Shown in pieces: positions 26,406 through 35,495 of a stretch of 64,000 nucleotides of DNA (its first letter is position 1; each line of letters begins with the position of its first letter). Under the pieces are notes generated by a model. That model did not search any database. It was not told the origin of the DNA and worked only from the letters and a program-made list of their open reading frames with translations. A program made the position numbers and the translations under genes. The stretch comes from CAVYXK01 sp963772445 (GTDB taxonomy: Bacteria; Pseudomonadota; Alphaproteobacteria; Acetobacterales; Acetobacteraceae). The stretch spans positions 1 to 64,000 of the forward strand of contig CAVYXK010000019.1 in assembly GCA_963772445.1 (NCBI GenBank), in the 5' to 3' direction.

Positions 26406-26917
26406 TCAGGTCGGAATGCGGTCCAGGTACTGCCGGACAAAGTCGCACCCGACCTCTTCCACGTACGCGCGGATCAGGCGTTGCGTTACCGGTCCGGCGC
26501 CAGCCCAGGGATGCGCGCCGATCGGCGCACCATTGAAGCAACTTACCGGCAGGATGCATAAACTGGTGGCGGTCAGGAACATTTCATCCGCATTCGCGGC
26601 GTCGAACAGATCGATATCGGCTTCGGTGCAGGAAATCCCCAGCTTCGCCGCAAGGTCCATGGTCATCTGTCGGCTGACCCCAGGCAGGACATAGCGCTCC
26701 TTGGGCGTGCGCAGCGCTCCATCCTGCACGATGAAAATATTACTGCCAGATCCCTCTGCCAGGTTGCCGTTCTCGTCAAGCAACATCGGCCATGAGTTGG
26801 GGCTCGCTGCCTTGATCGGCTGCCCAGCCACAATCATATTGAGATAATTGTTCATTTTGGCCCGAGGGCTAAGCTGAACCAGGCCACGCGTGTGTTCGTC
26901 AGCATCCCAACCTCTCG
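26406..26917 (-). pseudogene. Class IV aminotransferase, C-terminal half only
   Basis: The frame begins just before the PLP-binding lysine (SPRAKMNNYLNMIVAG, Lys in RAK). It continues with LLDENGNLAEGSGSNIFIVQ, the phosphate-binding loop of branched-chain or D-amino-acid aminotransferases, and LPGVSRQMTMDLAAKLGI. The N-terminal domain, which forms half of the active site, is absent. A stop lies upstream near 26920. It is a truncated gene, not a full transaminase. Confidence 0.75.
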
Positions 26918-27035
26918 TTCAGACTGCCGTCCAGGTATACTGAACCTGAGGCGCCGACTTCTTCCAATCCGGTGCCATCCACCGTTTTGAAGTAATGGCG
27001 TCCAGTTGGTGATGTCCCGGCGGGTCAAGATGAAC

Positions 27036-27240
27036 TCATGTCACGACGGACCGAGCATGGTCAAGCTGCAGCGCGCTGCTTCGCAGGCTTTCGCGGCTCA
27101 GTCCGATCCGGCGAGCGTCATGAAGGATGCGATCGAAGATGGGCGGCTGACTTGTGATGATCAGCGAGCCGGTGTTGCTGCGGTCCTCGACGATTTCCCG
27201 CAGGTCGCGCTGTTGCTCCGGCAGCAGCGGCTCCGGCCCC
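27036..27240 (-). pseudogene. IS21 IstB-like ATPase, C-terminal remnant
   Basis: The minus frame reads EPLLPEQQRDLREIVEDRSN, then GSLIITSQ, then FDRILHDARRIGLSRESLR. These are the end blocks of IstB, the helper ATPase of IS21 elements. A deletion has removed the usual sequence between ITSQ and DRILH. The Walker A part is missing. No IS21 ends were identified. Confidence 0.6.
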
Positions 27241-27410
27241 TCAATCGTCGAGTATGAGTAGATCGACCCGCGGCGTCGCCCGCGCCGACGACAGAGGGCG
27301 GCGGTAGCGCGGGACAACAATAGAACTAAACTGCCCACACCGTTGCCCGGATTGACATGCCTCCAGGGAGCGTCGACGGTTCGCCGACCAATCAGGGAAG
27401 GGAGACGGCC
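27241..27410. promoter_or_regulatory. Region upstream of the VOC gene
   Basis: No gene. A purine-rich AGGGAAGGGAG at about 27393-27403 is the ribosome-binding site for ATG 27411. Confidence 0.4.
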
Positions 27411-27800
27411 ATGATCGGCTACAGCATGCTCGGCACGAACGATGTGGCTCGTGCCAAGGCGTTCTACGACCCGATCCTTACCCTGCTCGGAGCGTCCGTG
27501 TTTGCCTCCTACAGCTCGGACGAGTGCGTCTTTTACACCGTCGGCGCCGGCGCGCCCATGTTCGCCATCACCATGCCGCACGACGGCAAGCCCGCCACTG
27601 TCGGCAACGGCACTATGGTGGCCCTGCCGGCGGCAAGCCGGGCAATCGTGGACGCAGTGCACGAGAAGGCGCTGGCACTCGGCGGCAAAGACGAAGGCGC
27701 ACCCGGTGTGCGCGGCCCCAACCCGGACGGATTTTATGGCGCCTACTTCCGTGACCCAGATGGTAACAAGCTCTGCGTCTTCCGCATCGGTCCGGCCTGA
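27411..27800 (+). CDS. VOC-family (glyoxalase/bleomycin-resistance-like) protein
   Basis: 129 residues, a single vicinal-oxygen-chelate domain. The pattern is MIGYSMLGTNDVARAKAFYD then ILTLLGASVFASYSSDECVF and MFAITMPHDGKPATVGNGTM, ending in GFYGAYFRDPDGNKLCVFRI. The DPDGN near the C-terminus is the usual last beta-alpha-beta strand with a metal-ligand position. Members include lyases, isomerases and dioxygenases, so the reaction cannot be given. The start at 27411 is supported by a strong ribosome-binding site. It sits before the enolase-superfamily gene on the same strand. Confidence 0.85.
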   Translation: MIGYSMLGTNDVARAKAFYDPILTLLGASVFASYSSDECVFYTVGAGAPMFAITMPHDGKPATVGNGTMVALPAASRAIVDAVHEKALALGGKDEGAPGVRGPNPDGFYGAYFRDPDGNKLCVFRIGPA

Positions 27801-27906
27801 TACGCCGCGCCGATCAAGGGGGCGCAAGACCGACGCGACTAGACGCTGACAATCCCACCGCCGTGCTCTACGCCCCCGAAAACCGTGCTAGTCAGGATCG
27901 TTCGCC

Positions 27907-29086
27907 ATGAAGATCGAAGCCGTCGATCTGTTTTACCTGGCCATGCCTGAGATCACGACGGAAGCGGACGGCAGCCAGGACGCGTTGCTGGTCCGCGTCG
28001 CTGCCGGCGGCCACGTCGGCTGGGGCGAATGCGAGGCGGCCCCGCTGCCCTCCATCGCCGCCTTTGTCTGCCCAATGTCGCACGGCGTCTGCCGCCCGGT
28101 TGGCGCCTCCGTACTCGGTGAAACCATCGAAGGCCCCGACGACATCCGCCGCATCGCGGCGAAGGTCGAATACGACAGTATGGATCTGCTGCAGGCGGCC
28201 CACACATGGTCTGGCGTCGAAATGGCGCTCTGGGACCTCCTGGGCCACGCTCATAACGAACCGGTCTGGCGGTTACTCGGCTACCGCGCCTCGCATCCGA
28301 AACGCCCCTATGCCTCCTTGCTGTTCGGCGACACGCCGCAGGCGACGCTGCAGCAGGGCCTTGCCGCACGCACCGCGGGATATTCCGCCGCCAAGTTCGG
28401 ATGGGGCCCGATCGGCCGAGGCAGCGTCCGTGACGACGCCGATCAATTGGCCGCCGCCCGCGAGGGGCTCGGTCCCGATGGCCATCCTTCTCGTCGATGT
28501 GGGTCAGATTTGGGGCGAAGACGTCGAGGCCGCCGCCGCGCGCATCCCTGCACTCGAAGCCCGCCACGCCACCTGGCTGGAGGAGCCGTTCCATACCAGC
28601 GCGCTGGAGGCCTACGGCGCCCTGTCGCGTCGCAGCCCTAGGGTCAAGCTCGCCGGCGGCGAAGGCGCGCATAATTTCGCCATGGCGCAACACCTGATCG
28701 ACTACGGCGACGTCGGCTTTATCCAGATCGACACCGGCCGCATCGGCGGTATCGGCCCGGCCAAACGTGTCGCTGACTACGCCGTCGCCAAGGGCGTGAC
28801 CTTCGTCAATCACACCTTCACCTCGCACCTCGCTCTCAGCGCATCGCTGCAACCCTTCGCCGGCTTGTTGGAGCACCGGATTTGTGAATTTCCGTTCCAG
28901 CCGAAATCACTCTCGGGGGATTTCGTAGCCACCCCTCTGCAACGCAATGGCAACGGTGAGATCGCCGCGCCCGATGCTCCGGGCCTCGGTATCAGGATCA
29001 ACCCCGCTGGCATGCACAATTATCTTATCGATGTCGAGATCAAGGTCGCCGGCACGACGTTGTACGAAACACCGAGGCTGGGCTGA
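27907..29086 (+). pseudogene. Mandelate racemase/muconate-lactonizing family enzyme, one-base frameshift
   Basis: ATG 27907 starts MKIEAVDLFYLAMPEITTEA. The capping domain and first barrel strands follow (SGVEMALWDLLGHAHNEPVW, then AAKFGWGPIGRG). An extra base in GATGGCC near 28480-28486 shifts the frame. The rest continues as ILLVDVGQIWGED (first metal Asp), WLEEPF (second ligand), KLAGGEGAHNF (third) and FVNHTFTSHLALSASLQP with the His of the barrel end. This is an enolase-superfamily dehydratase or racemase of unknown acid-sugar or hydroxyacid substrate. Total 1180 nt, one more than a whole number of codons, so a single insertion explains it. Confidence 0.85.
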
Positions 29087-29088
29087 AA

Positions 29089-29268
29089 TCAGTCGCGTGA
29101 CGGTCCAGCTGGAGGCGGTGCTGTCGGGCTGAGCCTCAGCACCCACAGCGCATTTTCGGCCGCGACGGCTGCACGCGCCGTATCAGGAATCGATGCTATC
29201 GCCAGCGCGTCCGACGCGGTCGTACTGTCGAAAATCGGGTAATCTGTGCCGAGCATGATCCGGACTCA
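29089..29268 (-). pseudogene. Amidohydrolase C-terminal scrap
   Basis: The minus frame reads RIMLGTDYPIFDSTTASDAL, then AIASIPDTARAAVAAENALW and stops at 29089. The GTDYP with catalytic Asp and the closing AENALWVL helix belong to the amidohydrolase-2 family. The rest of the gene is missing. It is convergent with the preceding enolase-superfamily gene, with two bases between stops. Confidence 0.65.
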
Positions 29269-29442
29269 ACTGATAAATCGCTTTCCCCAAAGGCGCCACT
29301 ATCAAGCGCAACTAAACGTCCGGTTCCGGGCGCTCCTGATCGGGGGTCTGGCGGCTGAGTTGGGTCGAAACCTGCCCGCGGTCGGAGTGTCCGCGAATGT
29401 CTGCTCTGGCATCCCGACTGCCCAAAGCCGCCACTCCGCTTC

Positions 29443-29512
29443 CGTGAAGGGTTCCGGACGCCGGCGGCGAGGAGTTAGCCACTGGCACGGGCCGGGTCCG
29501 GAACCCTTCACG
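29443..29512. repeat. Orphan 70-bp palindromic unit, IS91-like end
   Basis: A perfect 17-bp inverted repeat, CGTGAAGGGTTCCGGAC at 29443-29459 and its complement at 29496-29512, encloses 36 bases. The first 52 bases (29444-29495) are identical to 38081-38132, which is the transposase-distal tail of the inverted IS91-like element. No transposase lies beside this copy, so it looks like an isolated end left by an IS91-like element. Confidence 0.75.
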
Positions 29513-29699
29513 ATAGCGGAACGGCCGCTTTGGAGTGCGCAACGGCAACAAGCAGACGTTCGTTTATGGGGATTGCCTACGGCGGTCGTCGATCCAACTG
29601 CGACATTGGCCGGGCGAGTTCGGGGGCGACTACCTAATTCGACAGCCGACCTTAAGCCTGCATGTACGCAGGCCGCACAATCCTAAATCACAGACGAAC
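29513..29699. other. Degenerate intergenic DNA
   Basis: No gene or repeat recognised between the orphan palindrome and the PEP-mutase-like scrap. Confidence 0.3.
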
Positions 29700-29911
29700 T
29701 TGGTTGCCGCCGCGTTCAGGTCCCTAAGCAGCTTGGCGGTCCGAATGATCCGATTTACGAAGGAGATAACTTCATCGCCCATGATCATCGCGAGATCGGG
29801 AGGTCCCATCGCCGCGCCCGACAGGTCGAGCACATTGAAGCCCGCTGCTTTTGCCTGCAGCGCCGGCACGCCGGTATGGGTTCCCGACGTTGCAGCAGTG
29901 CGCGGAAGCAT
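29700..29911 (-). pseudogene. PEP mutase/isocitrate lyase-family N-terminal scrap
   Basis: The minus frame gives GVPALQAKAAGFNVLDLSGA and AMGPPDLAMIMGDEVISFVN. This corresponds to the GV.DALSA..AE.AGF.A.Y.SG ... G.PDLGL.T..EV pattern of 2-methylisocitrate lyase and PEP mutase proteins. Catalytic loops further on are missing. It may once have worked with the PrpF-like gene upstream. Confidence 0.5.
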
Positions 29912-30013
29912 TGCCCGACGCTACCCACAGCAGATCGTTAGAGATCAGAGAGGGCACGACGCGTTCTCCGGAATCAGGGATGGAGCTTGGTCCCTTCACG
30001 GCGGCCAAGAGAA

Positions 30014-31172
30014 TCATTTGAAGACCGATTTGCGCACATAGACGTAACCTTCCATGATCCGCCTCGCCGTACGGAACACGCGGAGGCGCTTGATCTTCAC
30101 CTGTCCGTCAACCGTTTCGGCTTCAGCTTCCACGGGGAAGGTGCCGCTTGGATGGCCGATATTGATCGTCGCGCGCGTCCTGGCGGTCTCACGCAATACC
30201 TCGTCCACAATGCTGCCAGGGATGCGCGCTGTGGCGCCGGTGCAGAGACTGCCGCTGACCTGCATGGCCTTGTGCACCCGTTGCATGAACACGGAGCGGA
30301 CAACGAGGTCCATATCCTCGGATTTCTCCGTCGTGCCGCTGATGGTCCTATAGTCTGCCGGCGGGCTGACGATGTCGAAGAACGGAACGTAGGGACTGCT
30401 AATCTTGGCATTCTCCGGCTTGTCGACCATGCCGCACATCACGGCGGCGTGGCTGCGGATCTTCTCGATGGTCTCCATGAGCGGCTTGTTGGACTCGATC
30501 TCGTTCGGAGAACTCGGTACCTGTCATCCTCAAGCTGGCGGCGTTGACGAACACCACCGGATTGCCGGCGTCGACGATGGACACGGTATATTTGATCCCA
30601 TCTACTTCGATGGTGTCTTTGGCGTTGCCGGTCGGCAGAAGCTTGCCAGTGATACCGCCGACGACATCAGACCAATCCATGGCAATCTTTGCCCCCGTGC
30701 CCGGGACACCATCGATGGCGAAGTCGCCGTCGACCATCGCCTTGCCGTCCTTCACCGGCACTTCAGCCACGAGAATCCTCTGACTGTTGGTCATGTTGAT
30801 GCGCACGGTGGTGATCGGCTCCACCGGCGCCACCAGGCCTTCGTCGATGGCGAAAGGCCCGACCCCCGACGAGATATTGCCGCAGTTGCCGCGGTAGTCG
30901 ACGAACGCGGTATCGAAGCTCACCTGGCAGAAGGTGTAGTCGACATCGGCGTCCGGCCGGCTGGAGGGCGAGATGATCGCATGCTTGCTCGTCAATACGT
31001 CAGCGCCGCCCAGACCGTCGATCTGGCGCACGTCAGGGCTGCCATAAACGGCCAGGATGGCCGCGTCTCTTTTGGCGGGATCTTTCGGGTATTCATTCGC
31101 CATAATGAATACGCCTTTGCTGGTGCCACCGCGCACTATCGCGCACCGCAACATTTCCATCTCCGGATGCAT
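30014..31172 (-). pseudogene. PrpF-like aconitate/methylaconitate isomerase, one-base frameshift
   Basis: From ATG 31172 the frame gives RCAIVRGGTSKGVFIM, QIDGLGGADVLTSKHAIISP, VDYRGNCGNISSGVGPFAID (a catalytic Cys region in NCGN) and DAGNPVVFVNA. This is the PrpF/DUF453 isomerase pattern, a diaminopimelate-epimerase-like fold. Near 30500-30510 a single-base change shifts the frame. The C-terminal half then reads METIEKIRSHAAVMCGMVDK through ATARIPGSIVDEVLRETA, including the second catalytic Cys region (SLCTGATAR). PrpF isomerises 2-methylaconitate in propionate metabolism and also handles aconitate. Here it lies downstream of an itaconate-type CoA pathway. Confidence 0.82.
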
Positions 31173-31282
31173 GACTGACTCCTTCACATTGGATCTTACT
31201 GGGCTATTGCGTGATCTGTTCGCGACAAGCCTTGATCGGGCCGCCTACGTCTTGCTTTTGCGCGTTCGCGGCTTGGCACGCC

Positions 31283-32605
31283 TCAGATCAGATGCTGCTC
31301 TTTGGCGGCCTCCCTGAGGCCGTCGCGGAAGCTGGGGTGGGCGAGCTCGATCAGTCTCAGCGCGCGCTCGGTCGATGACATTCCCTTCAGATTCACCGCA
31401 CCGAACTCTGTGACGATGTAGTGTGTATCGATGCGTGGTGTCGTTACCGGGCCTTCGAGCCGCGCCACGATGCGCGAGACCTGGCCCTTGGCCGCAGTCG
31501 ACTGGGCGGCAATGATCGACTTGCCACCTTTTGACGCGTAGGCACCGCGCACGAAATCGAGCTGGCCACCCGAGGCGCTGTATTGGTGTCCCAGCATGTG
31601 TTCGGAATTGCAGGCGCCGGTCAGGTCGATCTGTATCGTTGCGTTGATCGAGATGACGTCGTCATTCTGCGCAATGATACGCGGATCGTTCACGTAATCG
31701 ACCGGTCGACTCTCAACGCCGGGATTGTCGTTCAGGAACTCATACATCGCCTTCTGGCCCATCGCGAACGTGAAAACGGTTTTGCCGCGGTCGATCGACT
31801 TCCGCTGGTTAGTGACAACACCCGCGCGTACGAGCTCGACGAGCCCCGGATTCAATGCCTCGGTATGAATTCCGAGCTCGTTACGGTCTGCGAGTGCGGC
31901 GCAAACGAGATTGGGCAGCGCACCCCCCCCATCTGCAGGCAGGCACCATCGGGCACGAGGCCCGCGATCGTGCGGCCGATCACCTCGTCCTCGGGCGTCG
32001 GCGCGCGAACTCGGCAGCTCCAGCAGTGGCACGTGGTGCTCGACGATCGCATCGACTTCCGACACATGCAGTTCAGCTCCCACCCCATTGACCCTCGGCA
32101 TATTCTCGTTGACCTCGACGATGAGGCGCTTGGCCGCGCGCGCCACCTTGGTCGAATAGTCGTTGCCGGTGCCGAAGCTGAAGTAACCGTGCCGGTCCAT
32201 CGGCGAAACGGTGCAGACGAAGGTGTCGATGCCGATCTCATTGATCAGCAGTCGCGGCGCCTGATGGAAGTTGTTGGGCACATAGTTGACGACCTTGCGC
32301 CCGCCATCCGCCACGCCGCGCTTGATCAGTGCCCGCTCGGTCGTGCTGATGAACATACAATAGGGGTGAATCCGGTCGTTCAGTTCGTAGCGAAGGATCG
32401 TCTCTCCGGCGATCCTGTTGGACTCGAAGTAGTAGACTTTGAGGTCCCCGATCCCGCCGGCCGCAGCACGTTCTGCCAGTGCCTTCAGAAGCGCCGGCGG
32501 CTCGGCCATCGCCATGCCCATCGAGAGCTTGGACCCCGAAGGAATGGCTGCCACGGCCGCGCCAGCGGTGGTCAGTTTCGATTGGTAGATCGAACGAGTA
32601 TCCAT
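31283..32605 (-). CDS. Acetyl-CoA hydrolase/transferase family CoA-transferase (Ict-like)
   Basis: 440 residues from ATG 32605, where GAGGAG lies eight bases upstream. It should transfer CoA from succinyl-CoA or a similar donor to a dicarboxylate such as itaconate. Family blocks are SKLSMGMAMAEPPALLKALA, VVNYVPNNFHQAPRLLINEI, TVSPMDRHGYFSFGTGNDYS, the catalytic Glu in ELGIHTEA, and SGGQLDFVRGA. Between about 31930 and 32010 some 30 residues are in the wrong frame. The shadow frame there reads PEDEVIGRTIAGLVPDGACL, the expected sequence, so two opposite indels compensate; one lies in an eight-C plus-strand run at 31923-31930. The overall length is normal. A longer frame running upstream to 33553 is not a real fusion. 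Confidence 0.8.
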   Translation of the reverse strand: MDTRSIYQSKLTTAGAAVAAIPSGSKLSMGMAMAEPPALLKALAERAAAGGIGDLKVYYFESNRIAGETILRYELNDRIHPYCMFISTTERALIKRGVADGGRKVVNYVPNNFHQAPRLLINEIGIDTFVCTVSPMDRHGYFSFGTGNDYSTKVARAAKRLIVEVNENMPRVNGVGAELHVSEVDAIVEHHVPLLELPSSRADARGRGDRPHDRGPRARWCLPADGGGALPNLVCAALADRNELGIHTEALNPGLVELVRAGVVTNQRKSIDRGKTVFTFAMGQKAMYEFLNDNPGVESRPVDYVNDPRIIAQNDDVISINATIQIDLTGACNSEHMLGHQYSASGGQLDFVRGAYASKGGKSIIAAQSTAAKGQVSRIVARLEGPVTTPRIDTHYIVTEFGAVNLKGMSSTERALRLIELAHPSFRDGLREAAKEQHLI

Positions 32606-32631
32606 GATCTGTCTCCTCGGTATTCCGGAAT

Positions 32632-33160
32632 TCAGTAACCGGCGGCTTCTTCGGGCGAATGCCCGCGGCGATGGACGAGCATGGTGCGCTCGAAGCTCAT
32701 CACCTCGATCCCGTCCTGGTTGATGCCGCGCGTGGAGACGGTGACGATCCCTTGAGTTGGGCGGCTCTTTGAACTCGCGCTTGTGCAGGACGGTGCTCTC
32801 TGCATAGAGCGTGTCGCCGGCGAACACCGGGTGGGTGGCTTTCACCTTGTCCCAGCCGAGATTGGCGACGACCTTGGCGCTGACCGTGCGCACGCTCATG
32901 CCGGTCAAGAGCGCGAGGGTGAACGTCGAGTCGACGAGCATCCTCTTCCACTCGGTCTTCGCGGCATAAGCCGCGTCAAAATGGACCTGCTGGACGTTCA
33001 GCGTCAGCAGAGTGAAATACGTATTGTCGACATCGAGAACGGTGCGGCCGGGGCGATGCTCGAACACGTCGCCGGGCTCGAAATCGTCCCAGTACAGGCC
33101 CGAGGTTTCACGGTGGCGGCGTTCACCGACGGCCTTGTAGGCGGGCAGCAGCGTTTCCAT
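32632..33160 (-). pseudogene. MaoC-family enoyl-CoA hydratase (Ich-like), one-base frameshift
   Basis: ATG 33160 with an upstream GGAG gives LYWDDFEPGDVFEHRPGRTV then NTYFTLLTLNVQQVHFDAAY and HPVFAGDTLYAESTVLHKRE. This is a MaoC hot-dog hydratase with the conserved Asp/His substrate-binding region. An extra G in a G-run at 32749-32751 shifts the frame. Removing it yields the expected tail (TVSTRGINQDGIEVMSFERT) and a stop at 32632-32634, 27 bases before the CoA-transferase start. In itaconate degradation the equivalent enzyme (Ich) hydrates itaconyl-CoA to citramalyl-CoA. This assignment rests on gene order. Confidence 0.78.
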
Positions 33161-33207
33161 GGGATTGTCTCCTTCATCAAGGTGGGAACGGAAGATTGGT
33201 CGCCGGT

Positions 33208-34050
33208 TCAGGCTTCGAGCCCGGCAGCGGCGAGGGTGCGGCGCGCCTTGCGGGCGATCGCCTCGTCGATCATCTGGCCGTCGACCGTGCCGACGCCTTT
33301 GGCGTTCTCGGCAAGGATGGCGCCAGCCTTCTCCACCGCCTCGGCGCTCGGCGTGAGCGCCGCGTTGATTACCGCTATTTGAGCGGGGTGGATGGCAGCC
33401 TTGGCGGCGAAGCCGAGCGCCACTGCGGCAGTGACTTCCTGCCCCAGGCTGGCCGCATCGTGAATGTCGAAGAACGGCGCATCGATCGGCGTCAGGCCGG
33501 CAAGAGCACAAGCTGCGATCAGCCGGCCACGAGCGAAGGCCAGCGGCGCCCATGCAGTGGCCGCGCCGAGGTCGGCCGCCATATCGGCGGCACCCAGCAT
33601 CAGGCCACCGAGCCGCGGGGTCGCGGTCGTGATCGTCTCTACCGCGGCGAGGCCACTTGCACTCTCGACCAGGCCGATGAGCCTGGCGCCCTTGCCCGCC
33701 GCAGTCAGCAGGCGGTCGAGGATTTGCAGATGGCCCGCTGACTCCGTCTTGGGCAATACCAGAAAGTCTGGGGCCGCCCGTGATCCGAGCAGCGCGTCCA
33801 GATCCGAAATGCCCGCCCGAGTGTCGAGCCCGTTGATGCGCAGGGCACGCAGCACGCCATCTGTTGGGCTACCCGCCAGGTACTCGAGGGCGGCGGCGCG
33901 GGCCTGCGCCTTGTCCCGAGGCGCGACGGCGTCCTCAAGATCCAGGATCGCGACGTCGGCGCCAGCCAGGCCAGCGTTTCCGAAGCGGTCGGGACGGGTT
34001 GCCGGCGTAAACAGCCAGCTTCGAGCACGGATAGATGCATGGTTGGTCAT
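33208..34050 (-). CDS. HpcH/HpaI (CitE-like) acyl-CoA lyase, citramalyl-CoA lyase-like
   Basis: 280 residues from ATG 34050, with AGGAAG six bases upstream. A TIM-barrel CitE-type lyase: RSWLFTPATRPDRFGNAGLA, VAILDLEDAVAP (Mg-binding acidic residues), LVLPKTESAGH, LIGLVESASGL (Glu ligand) and GGLMLGAADMAADLGA (Asp ligand). The C-terminal KAAIHPAQIAVINAALTPS is typical. CitE-like proteins cleave citryl-, malyl- or citramalyl-CoA. With the CoA-transferase and the MaoC hydratase downstream in the same operon and a divergent LysR gene, the set matches ict-ich-ccl itaconate operons. Here it would release acetyl-CoA and pyruvate. Intact. Confidence 0.85.
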   Translation of the reverse strand: MTNHASIRARSWLFTPATRPDRFGNAGLAGADVAILDLEDAVAPRDKAQARAAALEYLAGSPTDGVLRALRINGLDTRAGISDLDALLGSRAAPDFLVLPKTESAGHLQILDRLLTAAGKGARLIGLVESASGLAAVETITTATPRLGGLMLGAADMAADLGAATAWAPLAFARGRLIAACALAGLTPIDAPFFDIHDAASLGQEVTAAVALGFAAKAAIHPAQIAVINAALTPSAEAVEKAGAILAENAKGVGTVDGQMIDEAIARKARRTLAAAGLEA

Positions 34051-34148
34051 CTGCGGCTTCCTTCGTCTGTCACCGGAGGAGATGGACGCGCCCGTATCAG
34101 TTATCCAATATATGAAAGCGCTATCCTTCATTGCTTCTGGAGATGACA
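34051..34148. promoter_or_regulatory. Divergent promoter region, LysR gene and CoA-pathway operon
   Basis: 98 bases separate the two start codons. LysR-type proteins usually bind a T-N11-A dyad in such gaps. An AT-rich core, GTTATCCAATATATGAAAG at about 34108-34126, is the likely binding or promoter area, though no clean dyad was seen. GGAG at about 34139-34142 is the ribosome-binding site for the LysR gene. Confidence 0.45.
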
Positions 34149-35027
34149 ATGGAATTGCGTCACATCCGCTATTTCCTGGCTGTCGCGGCGGAGCGTCATT
34201 TCACGCGAGCGGCCGCCAAGGTCGGCATCGGACAGCCGCCCCTTAGCCAACAGATCAAGGATCTGGAGGTGGAGATCGGCGCGCCGCTGTTTCATCGCGT
34301 CGCCCATGGCGCGGAACTGACAGCGGCGGGTGAGGCTTTCCTGGCAGGCGTGAAGGAGATGCCGGCCCTCGCGGAGCGGGCAACAAAAGCGGCCCAGCGC
34401 GCATCCCGAGGTGAGACAGGCCTACTTCGCGTCGGCTTCACTACCTCGGCACCGTTCAACGCGGTCGTTCCGGCGACGATTCGGGCGTTCCGCCGGGCCT
34501 ATGCCGATGTCGACCTGACGCTGGAGCAAGCCCCCACGACGCAACTCGTGTCGGGCCTGCAGGATGGCTCACTTGACGTAGTGGTCCTGCGGCCCGGTGC
34601 TTCCGGGACTGACGCGTTCCAACTCCGCCTTCTGTCCGAGGAGCCGATGGTCCTGGCGCTACCCGCCAAGCACGCTGCCGCCGCGCAGCGAGAAGTCGAT
34701 CTTGTGGCCTTGAAGAAGGATCAGTTTCTGCTGTTCCCGCGCCCGGTTAGCCCAACGCTCCACGACACCATCATCGGCGCATGCCGAGAAGCTGGTTTTG
34801 AGCCGATCATCGGCCAGCTTGCGCCGCAGATCGCGTTCGTCGTCATCCTCGTGGCTGCGGAACTCGGCGTATCGATCGTGCCGGCATCAATGAGCCAACT
34901 GAAACTGGCTGGCGTCACCTATCGACCCATAGCAGGGCAAGCGCCGACCAGTCGGCTTGCTCTTGCCCATCGACGAGGAGAAACGTCGCTCGTTGTACGC
35001 AACTTCATCGCGAGAGCTATGTCCTAG
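34149..35027 (+). CDS. LysR-type transcriptional regulator
   Basis: 292 residues. The N-terminal winged helix is standard: MELRHIRYFLAVAAERHFTR then AAAKVGIGQPPLSQQIKDLE and IGAPLFHRVAHGAELTAAGE. The effector domain has GLLRVGFTTSAPFN and ends in ETSLVVRNFIARA. It is divergent from the lyase-hydratase-transferase operon across 98 bases, the classical layout for a LysR protein controlling that operon. If the operon degrades itaconate, this would correspond to the itaconate-responsive regulator (RipR/ItcR type). ATG 34149 is chosen because of the GGAG upstream. Intact. Confidence 0.9.
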   Translation: MELRHIRYFLAVAAERHFTRAAAKVGIGQPPLSQQIKDLEVEIGAPLFHRVAHGAELTAAGEAFLAGVKEMPALAERATKAAQRASRGETGLLRVGFTTSAPFNAVVPATIRAFRRAYADVDLTLEQAPTTQLVSGLQDGSLDVVVLRPGASGTDAFQLRLLSEEPMVLALPAKHAAAAQREVDLVALKKDQFLLFPRPVSPTLHDTIIGACREAGFEPIIGQLAPQIAFVVILVAAELGVSIVPASMSQLKLAGVTYRPIAGQAPTSRLALAHRRGETSLVVRNFIARAMS

Positions 35028-35276
35028 CGCTGACTGCGCTTGGCGGAACATTGCGCGGGGCTCTGCGTTGGGATTTCTGTCCCCCATTACGTTCTTTAGC
35101 TTGTGATCGTCGCTTCAAAGCATGTGGCGAAGATGTTCGCTCTTGGCGCGGAGGCACCAAAGGCGCCGCAGGTCGGGAAGCCCGCAATCCACCCATGAGT
35201 GCCGCAGGAACGTGGCCAGCACTCATGTCCGCTTTCGAGAAATGAACACTTCGGCTGAGCGACCGGTATGTGCCCT
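35028..35276. other. Gap before the first IS91-like element
   Basis: No gene. It contains degenerate sequence with an AAGCGGACA-like block inverted (CTCATGTCCGCTTTCGAGAA at about 35223-35242), one of the dispersed short repeats. Confidence 0.35.
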
Positions 35277-35495
35277 TGCACGAACCCGCTTCGCGGGATT
35301 GGTGCTGCGGGTGAGTTATTACCCGGTACCCGAACCATTGACCGATGAAGCAAGTAAGGTTGGGGCGCTGCCCCAAACCCCGCCAGGGGCCGAGCCCCTG
35401 GACCTCAATACTCATGCGCGTTTTCGATGAAGTCTTGAGCGAGGCGTAGTTGCCTCTCGAACATGGAGTTCCCTTCATCATGAGAGGAACTTCCG

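Noticed and set aside
31283..33553. A 756-codon frame suggesting a MaoC/CoA-transferase fusion
   Set aside because: The CoA-transferase has its own start at 32605 with GAGGAG. The MaoC part enters this frame only because of a one-base insertion, and the remainder is shadow sequence.
35362..35403. GC-rich hairpins near the left end of IS91-like copies as a rho-independent terminator
   Set aside because: No T tract follows them. They are present at the same place in copies A and B, so they are better seen as part of the element end.
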